Source: Azolla caroliniana (Eukaryota; Polypodiophyta). From it: 64,000 nucleotides of DNA. The position numbers and the translations under genes are program-made. Shown piece by piece: positions 1 to 12,550 of the stretch. Within the stretch, counting starts at the first letter, position 1. Each line of letters opens with the position of its first letter. Under the pieces are notes generated by a model. It ran no database searches, was not told the origin of the DNA, and saw only the letters and a program-made list of their open reading frames with translations. The DNA is taken from assembly GCA_043228905.1 (NCBI GenBank), contig JBHGNT010000017.1:17422001-17486000 (forward strand), given 5' to 3'.

Positions 1-48
1 GTCTGGTTTATCGGTTTGAAAAATTTCACATCTTGAAAAAAAACCCAG

Positions 49-424
49 GGTGAGGCAGAAGCCACAAAAGCTGGTGGAAGTGCACTGATGCAATACAAGA
101 GAGGCGACTATTTCGGTGAACTCGCACTATTGAATAATAAGCCTCGTGCTGCAACAATCCGCGCAATTACGAACTGCAAATGTGCAACTATTGATAGGCA
201 AAGTTTCAAGGTGCGCACTTGTTGCAATCCAATCTTCGAAAGAAAAAAGAACTATCTTTTTACAGTTCAAAATGGATAAAAAAAAAGGATTATCATGTTT
301 AAACTCCTAATCATATTGACTTCTGACATGTTTGTTCTTCTTTGTGTTGTAACAGCGCTTGTTCGGTAAACTAGACGATATTCTAGAGCGCAACAAAAAT
401 GTATACGGCAATAGTACATCATAA
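49..424 (+). CDS. Cyclic-nucleotide-binding protein, C-terminal exons (PKA regulatory subunit-like), partial
   Basis: Two exons are visible: 49-210 (after a CAG acceptor, donor AAG/GTGCGC) and 356-424 (after AACAG, stop TAA at 422-424). Both junctions are in phase 0 and together encode 76 residues; the gene begins outside the window. The first exon carries a complete phosphate-binding cassette of a cyclic-nucleotide-binding domain (FGELALL..KPRAAT, with the Gly-Glu pair and the Arg that hold cAMP or cGMP). The second ends in LFGKLDDILERNKNVYG and then stops. In kinase A regulatory subunits the second binding domain ends in just this way, with a short tail after an ILxRN helix. In cGMP-dependent kinases, including the plant phosphatase-cyclic nucleotide-kinase fusions, a kinase domain would follow. 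I therefore favour a cytosolic PKA-R-like protein. An unusual splice form of a PKG-like gene cannot be excluded, because only the tail is seen. Confidence 0.75.
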
Positions 425-3400
425 ATCTATATATTGTAGTGATGATTAAACAATGCAATTATGATTTAATTGATCATAGAAAGATTCAGACACTATTTTA
501 TATTTTGTTTTTTTGGCATATATAAAACAAATAAAAATAAAACCATTTAAAGCTTCCACAAGTTGATATTGTTTGCGTAAAACCTTCCAAAACCATAAAA
601 GTTTCAATTATATATTTTTGATCTGGTAGTTTTACTTTTGTGTTGCAATTGGATATAGGCCATGTAGTTGTTTGATATTGATAGGCAATGGTTTGTGTGA
701 ATTGGTGGCAAATTGAATCAATGTTAAAAATCATGTCACATTAACATGCCCTTGAAGCATTGCTAATTTGATATTCTCTTCCTGAGTTGTTTTTTCTCCT
801 CTTCAGAAGCTACTTTTACACTTACATTTGATAACAACATAATGTTCTCATTTTATACCCTTTCTCAGCCACAAGTTAAATACAATGGGTTATTCCAAGG
901 TTATTATATTTCAAACTGATTAATTTTACACGTGGTAAGTGTTGTGCTTTCTAGGGTCATCTTGATTTGTTGGCCCTAATTATAGGAATATGCAAATACA
1001 ATAAAGAAATTAGAGAAGTATGCATGCACATTTCAAGAACTACAAACAATGTGTTCGTTCAAAGTTGAGGCTCCCAATCATATGAAAAAGTGCATTTTTG
1101 TAATTTCCCCCTCTTGATACATGTACCCATGAAATGCTCGGGGAAAGAAGATAGGTTGACAATGGTTGTTGCAACTAGAAAATGGTAGAAAACCAAATTC
1201 AAGCTAAATGTAAGCTAACAATTAGAAATAGGTATGTGGAAAGAAGATAGGGTGATAGTGACTTTAGGATTCCTAGTTACTTAAAAAATGTATGTGACAA
1301 ACCAAAACACAAACTTGGCAAGTTAGTACATAGTTTTAGAGCACATATTTAGTTGAACACTCGCAAAACAAAAACTTTTGAGTACATTTGAGTGTCAAGC
1401 ATGTGGGGTGGTTACCACACAACATTGAGTTGTGATATCGACATTACTGCACATATGCTTCTTGAAAATTACATGAAACAAACTTATTCAAATTAGTGGA
1501 GATATGCATTGATTTCATGACACAATGCTATCAAATGAAAATAGTTGGCATGGAAGGACGAATGAATAATTCCTATAAATAGGAGGAGAGGCATCAATAC
1601 TCTTCAACAAGTAGTGTAGCGTAGATGAACTTCACTAAGATACCATGAAAGTTAGTTCTCCTAATGAATCTTCAATCCTTGATGATGTTAGAGGGATATG
1701 AAGAGTGTATTATTATTATATCTAATATAATCATTGTAATCTTTCCAAGGGCTTAGTGATGTGAATGTGCATTAACATTCTTCAAGAGATATCTCCAACT
1801 CAATTGTTGTGATATTGACCTCCATGGTAGCGATAGTGTGGATGACATTCGCGAAGTTTTCATGTACCCTAGATTATAATCTTAAATCTAGAGTTTAACT
1901 GAGAGCAATGGTTACCATTAGATAACCACATCTTATTAGGACCCACATTCTGCATGGTCATGTCTTCACATCAACATTGATCCAACTATGATCCAACTCC
2001 CTAAATTCCAAACGCGAAAGAGATCTATTGTACATATATTCTTCATGCATCAACATCAACATCTCTTTGGTCACAATAATTGCATAAATTGACATATGTG
2101 TAGGTCTCACATAGCGGAAGTAAATACATCTCTCTCTGTCAATGATGTTGGATCATCAATAATCTTTCTACTCATGACCCAACTAGAACAATATGGTGAA
2201 TGACATCGCAATGTCGCCCAACACTATCGCCACCTTGATGGGCACCTTAGACAACGTCATATGTATCCACACTCTCCTTAGCCTAGATGAATTTCGAATT
2301 AAAAACATGGCATGGATTTCTTTGGAGGGATTTAAACTAGAAAATTCAGATCTATTTATTTCCTAGAGACATTCTTCTAGCTTCTTAATGAATGAATGAT
2401 ATTCAAGTTTTCCATGACAATGTATGAATGTTTAAGTCCATGTCATCAACATGTAAGTGGTATCATACATAGAACCGACAAACTCTTTTATGTATCCATA
2501 TTCAATTATACAATAATTATGGCGGCTAGTAATATTCAAGATTGTTTTGCTTATACACCTAGCAATTTATACACGCACTAATGTTCAATTGTACCAAATT
2601 AGTAACAAGTTATTATATTGTTTTTTCCTTATTAATGATTATTCACATTGTTTTATCTTTCTTGTGTTGGTATGTTTTTGATGAGCTCAACATCGAATGC
2701 AACTTGGCAAGACTTGATCATATGACCTTAAGGTACCACTACTTCATCATGATTAATACACGTTAAAATTTAGCAATTCGAGAAATAACCAATAATTTGC
2801 TAAACTGAATTGTGAGATACCTAAATTAGTTTCTTATGGTCTTGTTACATGTATAAATCATCAACACTTCCATATTGGCTTTAGCATACAATGTTTTGTT
2901 TTAAGTTATTATTTCTCACGTGATGGACTTGAAAATGGTGAATTATAGATTGATTATCATAATTGCAATTGTTTGGGAGCAAAGACCGATCCGAATACGG
3001 GGCAAAAGCTTATCAACAATAGACCATCATGTACAAGATTGAGATACTTTCATTCTTGATGACCCTCTTTTGTACATGTTACACAGAAATTTAATTGAAC
3101 CATTGTTCAATATGTAGTTGGCAAAAATAATTTGATGGCCAATGGTTTTGAGGTGCAAAGGCAATGTTCACATCATGTTTGGTGATACTCTAGGCATTGA
3201 CACATGTTATGTGTGCAATCACATCAATTTGGGCTTGGAAATGCGTCTAGAATTAAATAAAATCCTACGGGACATGGGGGTGTTGCAACATGAGTTTGTG
3301 TCATGTGGATGAACCTCCTTCCATGAAGATGAGAAGAATCCATTGCATATAAAAACACACAACATTACATGGTAGCAATTGTGTGATTACTATGTAAAAG

Positions 3401-6232
3401 CAAATGTATCATACTCAATCCAACATATTAGTTCCTTATTCTTCACAAATTATCTTGCCATGTATCCATAATGTGATTACAAAGCTTAATCTCCCATAAT
3501 TTGCGATGTCATTGGGAACTAGGATGCATATAAGGCCTTTTAGCTTGATATGTTTGCATAAAGGGCAATAGTTTTAGCTCAAACTTTGATAATAGTTGGT
3601 ACTTCAGGATGTGTACAACATTTGCTTGTTTTTTGAATCTTCTATAAGTAGCAATGAATCAATGGAAACATGTAACTACTTTTTAGTCCTCTATTGGGAA
3701 TTCATCAACTTTTTATTAAATGAGATATTGTGCTCATTATCCTTTTGTTATGCTAGGAGCCTAGATGCACCTAGAATAATGGTTGACATAGGAAAAATAG
3801 GAAATGCCAATGGTAATTTGGAATTCAACCTTCAAGGTTGCAGACAAATTCTTGTGTTGGTGATGACTTGGAAGTTAGAATTGTCAAACAAGTTTTCACA
3901 CATGCCATCTATGCAATATATTAGTTAGTAAGCTTTTATTTAAATGAAAGGTTAATAATGATTAAAAAATGAATGTCAAATTGTTTTTAATTGTCATAAT
4001 GATTAAATGCAACAACATAAGAAAACACAATTATCAAGTGTGTAAGGAAATTATGAATGACAATAATTTTTAGTGTTCTACAACTACAAACAAACAAGCT
4101 TCAATCGTTGTTGATGCATTTTACAATGGTCATGGCGTGTGCTATTTTATGTCAAAACCATCTATTGTTTATGGCACTCGATCAAAATGTACTATTGGGA
4201 TACACATATGCTCACCCATGAACTGTTAGAGTATGTATTCCCACTATCAAATAATTGAAACAATTAGTAGAACATTTAATGGAACAACCACATCACTAAG
4301 TCATTCCATGCTAAAGCACAATGTGAATGTATTGCTTTATATATATTATTCATAAGCACACAATTATTAGAATTAAAATATATAAACTCGATGTTAAAGC
4401 AGTAAATATAAATTTGTGCTTGACAACATCAAAGTTGTATGTTCGAGTGTTGAGAGTTAGATTTGATATTAAGTTTCTTATTGAACTAGTTCTTCATTGT
4501 TTGAGTTTGAGATCATGGACTCTATCAACTAGCTACCCTATGAAAAAGGCTTCACAACAATGACACTACCAAAGAAAACAATAACTATCTTATGCACATG
4601 AAACTTTTGAAAAATAAAGCTTATTGTTGTTGGGAATATAATGAAGAGTAGGTTGGTAAATAAAATAACTCGATAATGTAGTGTGAAGTACAACATGACA
4701 CAAAAATAGAGGGAGAGAACCAATGAGCTGACTCATCACAAGTATGATGCTTGAGCTTGAGGAGACGTTGATAATTAGATAAATACTCTGCAGATGCACC
4801 TGATAGCTAGCATGGAGAGATGATGTACATATGGAAGACCATATATACCTTGATATGACGAGTAAATGTTGTCACATGGTTAGACACCTAAGAACCTGCA
4901 AGTTTACAACCTAGGTAGATGTGAACATGGCAAACATCTACTATCTTGGAAGTATATTTGGTGTTGATCAATTAAAGACTTTCTTATGAAGTAGATCATT
5001 TAAAAAATAAGAAGAAATGCATAGCCCTAAGGAGAGTATAACCAAATGATAAGAGATTGTATAGCTCACTAGAATGGATTCATTATGCATGTTCAAGTAA
5101 GCATTTGTTACGCAAAGAATGTCAAATTGCTAGCACACTCTTTATAAACCACAATGTTTGCCAACTTCGGGTTCCACGATTGTTCTACTCCATCTCAAAT
5201 GCACTAATGTTATCTTCCTTGCTTAAACATATATATGTCATGTAATTTCATGACTTATTAATGGTTTTCTTGTTGTTAGATTGTTGTCAAGATCAAGTAG
5301 ACATGCACTCTTTTGTGAGCAAAGAGTAGGCGTCAATCCACCTTCAAGCGCACTAACAAATCTCCTAGTTTTTGTTAGCGAACTTCCTCAATGTGTCCTA
5401 ATCTTAACCTTAAACATGAACATTTGATATACCAACAAGCTAATAGACTTGACTTAAACGTTAATTGTTCACAAATGAAAAGCCCAAAGACAAAATCAAG
5501 AAATCACAAGAGAAATGGTGTTAACAACCAAGTTCTCACATTCCTCAATTTTTACTTATGCACTTTTGCTCAATCTTACAAAGATAATAGTTCAATAGTT
5601 AAGTAAGATTAAAGACATTAAGGAAGGTTAAGGAGAGAGTTTAAGGTGTTAAGGGATTAGGGAGCTCAACCTTATGAGGGAAGAGAGAGCTCAAAAACTA
5701 AGAAGAAATATAAAAGTTTATACCTTCACATTTATGCTTCTCTTTTATATGTTTGGCTATTTACATTCCTAGTCTCCCCTTCTTTCATTAGCCCTATGTT
5801 CCAAGATTTTTTAATGTTAGGTACAGTTCCTCTTGGCCTTTGGTGTTATCCTCGTTCGATTGTAGCCTCCTAATGTAACAATTATAGCTTATGCACTTCA
5901 ACTCCCTTTAAATAAGATACATATACCTTTATATGCAGATAAAGATTATAAAACGATTGTTGATACTAGCCTTGATTATTGCTAGTAGCTACCTTGTCCA
6001 TCCCTATCTTACTGATAGTTCCTTTACATTGCAAGAGTAAATGAATTATTCCTCAAAAAACACCACTTGATTAAATTTTATTTAAAAAAAAAAAACTCTT
6101 TCCATTAGTTATAAAATTTTACAGATGAGAGTGTTATATACAAATCCCTGTAAGGATGCAATAGTTCCATCTTATGTGGATGCTCACTGATTCAAGAAAG
6201 GGAAAGGACGACCATTGTTATATGAAGGCTAG
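425..6232. other. Gene-poor AT-rich spacer
   Basis: I see no convincing gene here. Reading frames are short, AT-rich and have no recognisable domain. A TATA-box-like word (TATAAATAGG) at about 1574 lies in a context resembling a plant promoter or the U3/R part of an LTR, but no matching second copy or coding element was found. The stretch is probably decayed transposon DNA. Confidence 0.5.
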
Positions 6233-7258
6233 TTATTGTCTTTCAACTCCATCGGATCCGCCCATGAGGCCGTCGTATTGGCTCTTTAGAGTGGCTACAA
6301 CTTCACTCCATATCTCTTGCATTAACATTACTAGATGCATGGTTTGGTTGTAGAAGACCTGTCTACACCGTTGTTTCCATAGAATCCAAAGAGTTATTAG
6401 GTTGACCAATTCCAACACAACTTGAGATTTGCCATTAATAGGAGTTGAGTGGATATTGTCGATGGTGGAAAAAAGAACCTCTTGTGCTTTTATCACCAAA
6501 GTCATCCCCTTCTCCTGATGTTCGTATTTGTCAACTGGGTCTGCCATGATAACCGACATACTTTTCCCCATTTGATTGTGCCTTACACGTGGCACAATTG
6601 CAATAGGCGGCCAACCCCTCACCATATTCGATGGGTCTGTGAGCAGTCCCAAGGGCACGTCAGATTGATTTTGTTGCATTTGGGCACACTACACAATTAG
6701 GAGAGCTAAGGTTTCCACACTGCCACACTCCAACCGGTAGTGACTTATGTATTTATAGCCATTGGAACGTGGTAATTTGCCTATTGTGTTGTTGTTTCTA
6801 GAGTTCTCGCCAAAACATAGGATAGTTGTATGAGAAACATGATATGAGTGTGATACCTTTGCAACAACCGCCTCTCGGGTGGTTTGAGCAACTAGAATGT
6901 GGCGACCCAATCTAGTCGTGAATTGAAAGAAAGTGATGTCTTTGCTTCCTTGACCCACATAAGGATCACGCCATGTCCATTGCAAAGGGTCCCAACTGAC
7001 CTTATGTAGCCATGTGTTTTCATGAGTACATATGTGCCATTCTGGTTGTACTTTGATCGGATCGGGATCTACAATCCATTTATGACTGGTATATGCGAGT
7101 ACTCGAATTGCCATATTCAATTTTGGTGTCTCATTGTCTTGCAATTCGTGGCCTTTGATCTTGTTCTGTGTTTCCCTACCTCTTGGGATCAAAGAACCCT
7201 CCTCTTGGTAGCCTATCCACTTCTCCATTGTCGTCCTTTGATTAATCTCAATCGAACC
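6233..7258 (-). pseudogene. Decayed LINE (non-LTR retrotransposon) C-terminal fragment, zf-RVT region
   Basis: On the minus strand one frame is open from about 7258 down to 6233, broken only by an in-frame TAG at 6689-6691. Across that stop the translation reads like the zinc-binding domain that follows reverse transcriptase in plant LINE-type elements: ECGSVETLALLIV, the stop, then CAQ. This matches the family pattern of a Cys, Gly-Glu-Thr, a hydrophobic run and a Cys. Further on, LITLWILWKQRCRQVFYNQ fits the Trp- and Arg-rich stretch that closes such ORF2 proteins. The reverse transcriptase and endonuclease parts are absent, so this is a 5'-truncated, inactive copy, as is usual for LINEs. 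Another fragment, perhaps of the same family, lies at 27596-28140 in the same orientation. Confidence 0.65.
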
Positions 7259-7261
7259 TTA

Positions 7262-8044
7262 ACGAATAGATTAAATTTATTGACATGATGCATGAATTCT
7301 TTCCATAGCAACAAAGATCAAAGAATATTTGGTTATTAAAATACATTGGTTTCAAGCATGTGACCGTACTTCCTATGCATGGTCTCGAGCATAGAGCTAA
7401 AAAACCTATACATCATATTCAATGGCTCTTTTAGAATAACAAACAATATATCCATGTAGAAATAACTTGATAATCGATAACATAACATCATGATTGGAAA
7501 AACTTGGATTGTGCAGGCCATAGTGATGTCTTTTGGAGCCTTTCCTTCTCACACATTTCTAGACCTACAATATTATGTAGGTCACTAGTTGTACATGGGA
7601 AATGTGAGCCAATGCTAATTCCTTCCATGTGTATGGTCTACGGGGTCGTGGTTCTAATGCTAGTTTTGAGCATGCAAAAATCCATCCTAAAGCCAACAGA
7701 TTTACACAAGCAAATTATAGTTTTGTGCAACTCTTACATACATATATGTTCTCTGTCGGGCAAGAGCTCTGTGACAAAAAGAAGTACATATCAAGTAATG
7801 AGGCGATCGGCAGATGTGGTCATTGCAAGAGTCGTTCGTTGTGTGATATGAAGCAGGACAAAGCAAACGAGGCCACACGTTGTGATGAAGTATTTTTGTA
7901 GTGCGGACGGATGACTGGACAAAAATGGAGAAGCCGTCATCCATATATGGGCATGAAATTGCCTGGCTCTAGTAACTAAGTGATTGAAACATGTGACCGT
8001 GTGATATGCTTCGGGGATGCACGTCCTGTGGAACCATTCAAAAC
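7262..8044. other. Spacer without recognisable gene
   Basis: Several short overlapping frames on both strands cover this stretch, but none has a domain, a splice pattern or codon use that supports a gene. It is the immediate upstream region of PPR gene 1. Confidence 0.4.
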
Positions 8045-8112
8045 GATGTACATACATACATATGTATGTATGTATGAATCAGCAACCATTGCTTAATGAT
8101 GCACATACATAC

Positions 8113-8143
<31 letters not shown>

Positions 8144-8227
8144 TGTATGTATGAATCAGCAGCCATTGCTTAATGATGCACATACATATATATGTATGTA
8201 TGTATGAATCAGCAGCCATTGCTTAAT
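8045..8227. repeat. Three tandem units with an expanded palindromic (GTAT)n core
   Basis: Units lie at 8045-8097 (53 bp), 8098-8174 (77 bp) and 8175-8227 (53 bp). Each starts GATGYACATACAT, runs through the self-complementary core ACATATGT into GTAT repeats, and ends AATCAGCARCCATTGCTTAAT. The middle unit differs by about six extra GTAT steps, the mark of slippage. Each core can fold into a hairpin. The array ends about 100 bp before the ATG of PPR gene 1, so it sits in its promoter or 5' leader. Confidence 0.9.
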
Positions 8228-8328
8228 CATCTGCACTCCTCCAACAATCTCAGAGAATTTACCCCTTTTTGTTCCTTGCTTTTGTGTATATTCCATCTCT
8301 GTTCCACACATACACCCAACCCCCAGAT

Positions 8329-10164
8329 ATGATACAAGAGCTTAGCACAGCTGGAGCTATGGATGGATGTCTGAACCCAACAAAAGTCGTTGAGAAGAAG
8401 ATTTCTTCTTCAACATTCCTGAGGTCCCATCCTGCAGACCCATATGCCATCATGTTGGATATGATCAAATCCTGTGGGAAACAGAAGGACCTCCACAGAG
8501 CATTCAAGCTCCACACAGACCTCCTCCTCAGAGAACCTCCCCCCAAAGACATGAATATGCTCAATAATGCCCTGGTGAAGATGTATGGAAAATGCGGCGC
8601 GATCCGAGAAGCGAAGAAAGTGTTCGATACGATCTCAGTTCGAAACGTTGCATCATGGAACCTACTCATAAATGCATATAATGCCCATGGTGAAGGGTTT
8701 GGCAATGAAGCTATTCATTGCTTTCGGGAGATGCAAGGGGAGGGTATCTCCCCTAATGCATTTACATATGCTTGTGTTTTGAAAGCTTGTGGTAGCATTG
8801 GATCTCTTGTGGTCGGCGAAGAGATATTTGGTGAGGTCGAACGGCTAGGCCTTATCTCCACAGATATTGTCCTTGCCACATCGCTCATTGATATGTATGC
8901 AAAATGTGGATCAATGGGTAAAGCACAACGAGTGTTTGATCGCCTGCCTACACGTGATATCGTAGTGTGGAGTGCGTTGATCTCCGGCTATATCCGACAT
9001 GGGAGAGGCGATAAAGCTCTCAATTGCTTCCGGAAAATGCACAACGAGGATGGCCTCTCTCCGGATGCGATCGCCTTTGTTTGCATTCTGAAGGCTTGTG
9101 GTAGCATAGGATCCGTTGAGATGGGAGAAGAGATACATGTTGAGGTTAACAAAACAGGATTATTGAAAACCAATGTGATGCTTGGTACAACGTTGGTTGA
9201 TATGTATGTTAAATGTGGTATGCTGGAAAAAGCACAACATGTGTTCGATCAACTCCCAGTGCAAACAATTGTGTCCTGGAATGCACTCATCACTGGGTAT
9301 GCGATGCATGGACTCGGTGATGAAGCTCTAGATTGTTTCAGGTGTATGCAAGAGAAAGGATTCTCCCCAGATTCCGTCACTTTCATGGCACTTTCAAAAG
9401 CTTGTAGTAGTATAAAATGCCTAGATATGGGAGAAGAGATCCATGCTGAGGTTCGCAAGCAAGGATTACTTAAAGAAGATTTTGTGCTTGGCACGGCATT
9501 GGTGGACATGTATGCCAAGTTCGGTGTGCTCAAAAAAGCACAAGAAATATTTGATGGGCTACCAGTGCGGAACATTACATCCTGGACAGCACTAATGGCT
9601 GGCTATGCCCAAGTGGGCCAAGTCAAGAAGGTTTTATATCTATTTGGTGAGATGATGGCACAAGGTCTTGCCCCAGATCTAGTTACGTTCCTTGTTTTAT
9701 TGACTTCATGTAGTCATTCGGGTCTAGTAGAGGAGGGGCAAATGATTTTTGATGATATACAATCAGTCTACCATGTCGCTCCAACTCTAGAGCATTACAC
9801 TAGTATGATTGATCTTTTTAGCCGAGCGGGGCATTTCGAGAAAGCTGCACGTTTAATTGGGAAGGTTTCATCATCGACTGAACAGCTTTTACTATGGTTG
9901 GTTCTTCTGGGTGCTTGTCTCAAATGGTTAAATGTGGATCTTGGAAGATGGACCTTTGAGAAATTGATTCAATTGGATGAGAAATGTGCTCAAGCATATA
10001 TTTGCATGGCAAATATATATGCTGCTGTCGGTTTGCATGCAAAAGCAAATGAAATCGAAGTTTGGAGAGTAAATAGTGGGGCATTGTATATCTCGGACTA
10101 TTGTTCTTGGACCGATGTGGATGGTAATTTATATCCTATCGATAACAATAATGATCATGCTTGA
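8329..10164 (+). CDS. PLS-class PPR protein 1 (E1 domain, no DYW)
   Basis: An intronless frame of 611 residues. I chose the ATG at 8329 (MIQELSTAGAM); the frame is open upstream to 8269 but without another ATG. From about residue 37 the protein is a chain of P-, L- and S-type pentatricopeptide repeats. Four S motifs are plain (KMYGKCG, DMYAKCG, DMYVKCG, DMYAKFG), each followed by a VxSWxxLI P motif and an LKACGS-type L motif. A P2-L2-S2 ending (HYTSMIDLFSRAG) leads into an E1 domain at about 519-585 (WLVLLGAC, then AYICMANIYAAVG). The last 20 residues (CSWTDVDGNLYPIDNNN) resemble a worn E2/E+ start. There is no DYW deaminase. PLS proteins bind organelle RNA base by base and usually direct C-to-U editing; this one would need a partner deaminase. 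The 20 or so N-terminal residues are rather short for a transit peptide, so an upstream exon is possible. Confidence 0.93.
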   Translation: MIQELSTAGAMDGCLNPTKVVEKKISSSTFLRSHPADPYAIMLDMIKSCGKQKDLHRAFKLHTDLLLREPPPKDMNMLNNALVKMYGKCGAIREAKKVFDTISVRNVASWNLLINAYNAHGEGFGNEAIHCFREMQGEGISPNAFTYACVLKACGSIGSLVVGEEIFGEVERLGLISTDIVLATSLIDMYAKCGSMGKAQRVFDRLPTRDIVVWSALISGYIRHGRGDKALNCFRKMHNEDGLSPDAIAFVCILKACGSIGSVEMGEEIHVEVNKTGLLKTNVMLGTTLVDMYVKCGMLEKAQHVFDQLPVQTIVSWNALITGYAMHGLGDEALDCFRCMQEKGFSPDSVTFMALSKACSSIKCLDMGEEIHAEVRKQGLLKEDFVLGTALVDMYAKFGVLKKAQEIFDGLPVRNITSWTALMAGYAQVGQVKKVLYLFGEMMAQGLAPDLVTFLVLLTSCSHSGLVEEGQMIFDDIQSVYHVAPTLEHYTSMIDLFSRAGHFEKAARLIGKVSSSTEQLLLWLVLLGACLKWLNVDLGRWTFEKLIQLDEKCAQAYICMANIYAAVGLHAKANEIEVWRVNSGALYISDYCSWTDVDGNLYPIDNNNDHA

Positions 10165-10247
10165 AGATGGTGTATGTAGCCTTATGTGGATAGTAATATA
10201 CAATTATACTCCATTGACAACAAGGACAATCATCCTCAAAGACAATG
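10114..10247 (+). repeat. Duplicated 3' tail of PPR gene 1
   Basis: The last coding stretch (10114-10162, DVDGNLYPIDNNNDHA) is echoed just after the stop at 10183-10247, which reads YVDSNIQLYSIDNKDNHPQ in an open frame. Both resemble the V-x-H-S-F...D-x-HPQ segment that starts the E+ region in longer PLS proteins. The second copy is the closer match, because it keeps HPQ. It lies outside the present reading frame's end. Confidence 0.55.
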
Positions 10248-12540
10248 TGTTCTATATTGTGCAGTTTGTTAATTGCTGTAAAAAACAAAGATGTTTGAGA
10301 GTACACTTAGATGGATGCCATTACAAGTGTCAGCGGAACCTTCCCTCAGCTCAACTGTATGTATGTGGAATTTGTTCATAGGCATTGCAAATTTTTTTAG
10401 ACGAAACTTCGATATTATTCATCGAGAGTACTACCAGCAAAGATATCCCAATGCAAATCATCGTAACATTGCTAGTAATGGGATTCATTGCTAAAAGCCC
10501 CCCCTTTCACATAACGTGAAAATGTATTTCTTGACCGTGTCTTACAAGGTCCCTGAATTGAAATGTAAAGAATATGATTTTGGAGAGTCATTTTTGGCTT
10601 GGCCAAGATTTCTGGTTGGACGCTCTTTAGGTCTTTATTGCATTTTCATTTCAATTAGAAAGGACATAGATTTTTTATTTGCTCGTAGTGTGAAAAACTC
10701 AAACTATGTAAATATGAGCATATAGAGAATCAACAAGAAACATATCTTATTAGAATTGGCATAAATATCAGATTTTTTTATTATTGATAGGGGAACATAG
10801 TCTAAAGAGTGATTAGTTGAAAAATGGTATCCAATCCATGGTAGATACTCGGCATAAAAAACTTCGAATAACGTTAATCAACCATGTCTGGAACCATAGA
10901 TACTAGCAAAACAATTAAGAAATAAATTTGCTTGGTAAAGGACTATGAAAAGGGATGAAGCTATGGTTGAATCCTCCACAAGGCAATATATCTATAACCA
11001 CATCATGAAGAATCATGACTACTGCCATTGGAAGCATTGTAAGGAACCAAAAGCTTTGTTTGATAATATGAATGATTGCCAACGAAGAGATCACTTTGTT
11101 TATGTAGGTTGGTATGGCATTTAACTTTTCCCCAATGAGGTTGTTTTACTGACATATAGTTTCTACTTCATGATCTTTTTCCATGTGAGGGAGGACAACA
11201 TTGTTAAACGACCTTTTCATGTTTTGGATGGTGTTGACAAATTCAATAACTCTCTATTCAATGTTACGCAAGGTTCTATGGTAACTTCTAGTTTGAAAAG
11301 AGAAACTAATATGAATGTTATGTAGGCTACTAGTTTGGTCAAGAGGAAGAAACCTACAAAATCATAGTTATGCATGATTATCTCAACAATTTGATCCTCC
11401 AATATACCACCTTCAACAAATCTCATTTGCCAAACCTCTTAGCTACTTGGCGCATAACAGACATCCAATTCAATGCTTTGACTTTCAACACCAAGACATT
11501 CAACTTAAGTAGCAATGTTGAGCATTACAAATACATTCCATGATCTTAGCACGAGCGTGGACATTGTCATGTGCATTTTTTCTCTTTCACATTTTCATTA
11601 TTGATGTTTTCAAAGTTAGTATGTTTTCATATTAAAGAGTATAATATTAATACTTAGTTTTACAAAATTGACTTGGAAAAGAGATAGTCCAAAGTGAGAG
11701 TAGAACCTTGCTATTGTCTTATCATGTTTACTCTAATTGTTGTCTCAAATTAAAATTATGAAGATTTTTTTTTTATATAATTAACACAACATTGAATTGA
11801 TGCTCAAATGTTGAACCCAAAACCTTAATGCTATAAAGTTATTTAGAATATTTGATTATGTTTTCTTGTCATTGATGTAGTAGTCTAGGTTGAAAATAGG
11901 TTCCAATAAGCACACTTTTCATGGCTTTATAGGAACTCTAAGCTTTTCGCAAGGCTTCACAATTGAGTGCCATTAGCAAATGCCATCATATGTTTATTCA
12001 TGAAAATTCGATCCTTTAACTTTTTAGGGATTGTTAGATGATGAACGTGACAAGCTCATGCTATGTATGTGACGCAAACCCCTCCCATTTGCTCGTGATT
12101 ATTTGCTCCAATGTGTATGCGTGACTTGTACCAAACAATGTTCATGTTTCAATGCACTCTTTCTTCTCTTCTGGAACTTATATAAAAGAGTAAACAACAT
12201 AATTATTCCATCCAAGTAAATCACCCACTTAATAAACAAAAGTTACTTTTTCAGGTACAACAAACCTGGTATAGAGGCTTGTCGAAGATCAACCACATCA
12301 GGTGTTTCAACACAAGTGGGAGTATTGCAAAATTAAATAACCACAAAGCTCCAAAATTCACCATGAAGCAAAAGCAACATATAATAATATGAAGTGAGGA
12401 ATGATCAAAAGAAGAATATTACGTTGAGATACTATCTACAAATGTGATTCCAGCATCACGTTCCTCTTGTTCTAGCTCTTCTTCTTCCTCCTCTTCCAAG
12501 TCCCCCCAATGCTTCGACCTATCTATAAATTCTACCTATG
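10248..12540. other. Spacer without supported gene
   Basis: AT-rich DNA with short frames only. A 59-codon plus-strand frame at about 10944-11123 (ending [10 protein letters not shown]) and a 69-codon minus-strand frame at 11217-11426 look vaguely like gag remnants, but neither carries a motif I can name. Confidence 0.4.
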
Positions 12541-12550
12541 AAAAGGAAAA

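Noticed and set aside
8269-8328. Start of PPR protein 1 at 8269
   Set aside because: That position is a TTG, not an ATG. The first in-frame ATG is at 8329.
11217-11426. Possible Copia gag remnant on the minus strand
   Set aside because: The resemblance (ILEDQIVEIIMHNYD) is too weak and there are no nearby integrase or reverse-transcriptase motifs or LTRs.
12261-12285. Primer-binding-like word CTGGTATAGAGGCTTG
   Set aside because: It only loosely matches the Copia primer-binding site, and no LTR pair or coding remnant surrounds it.
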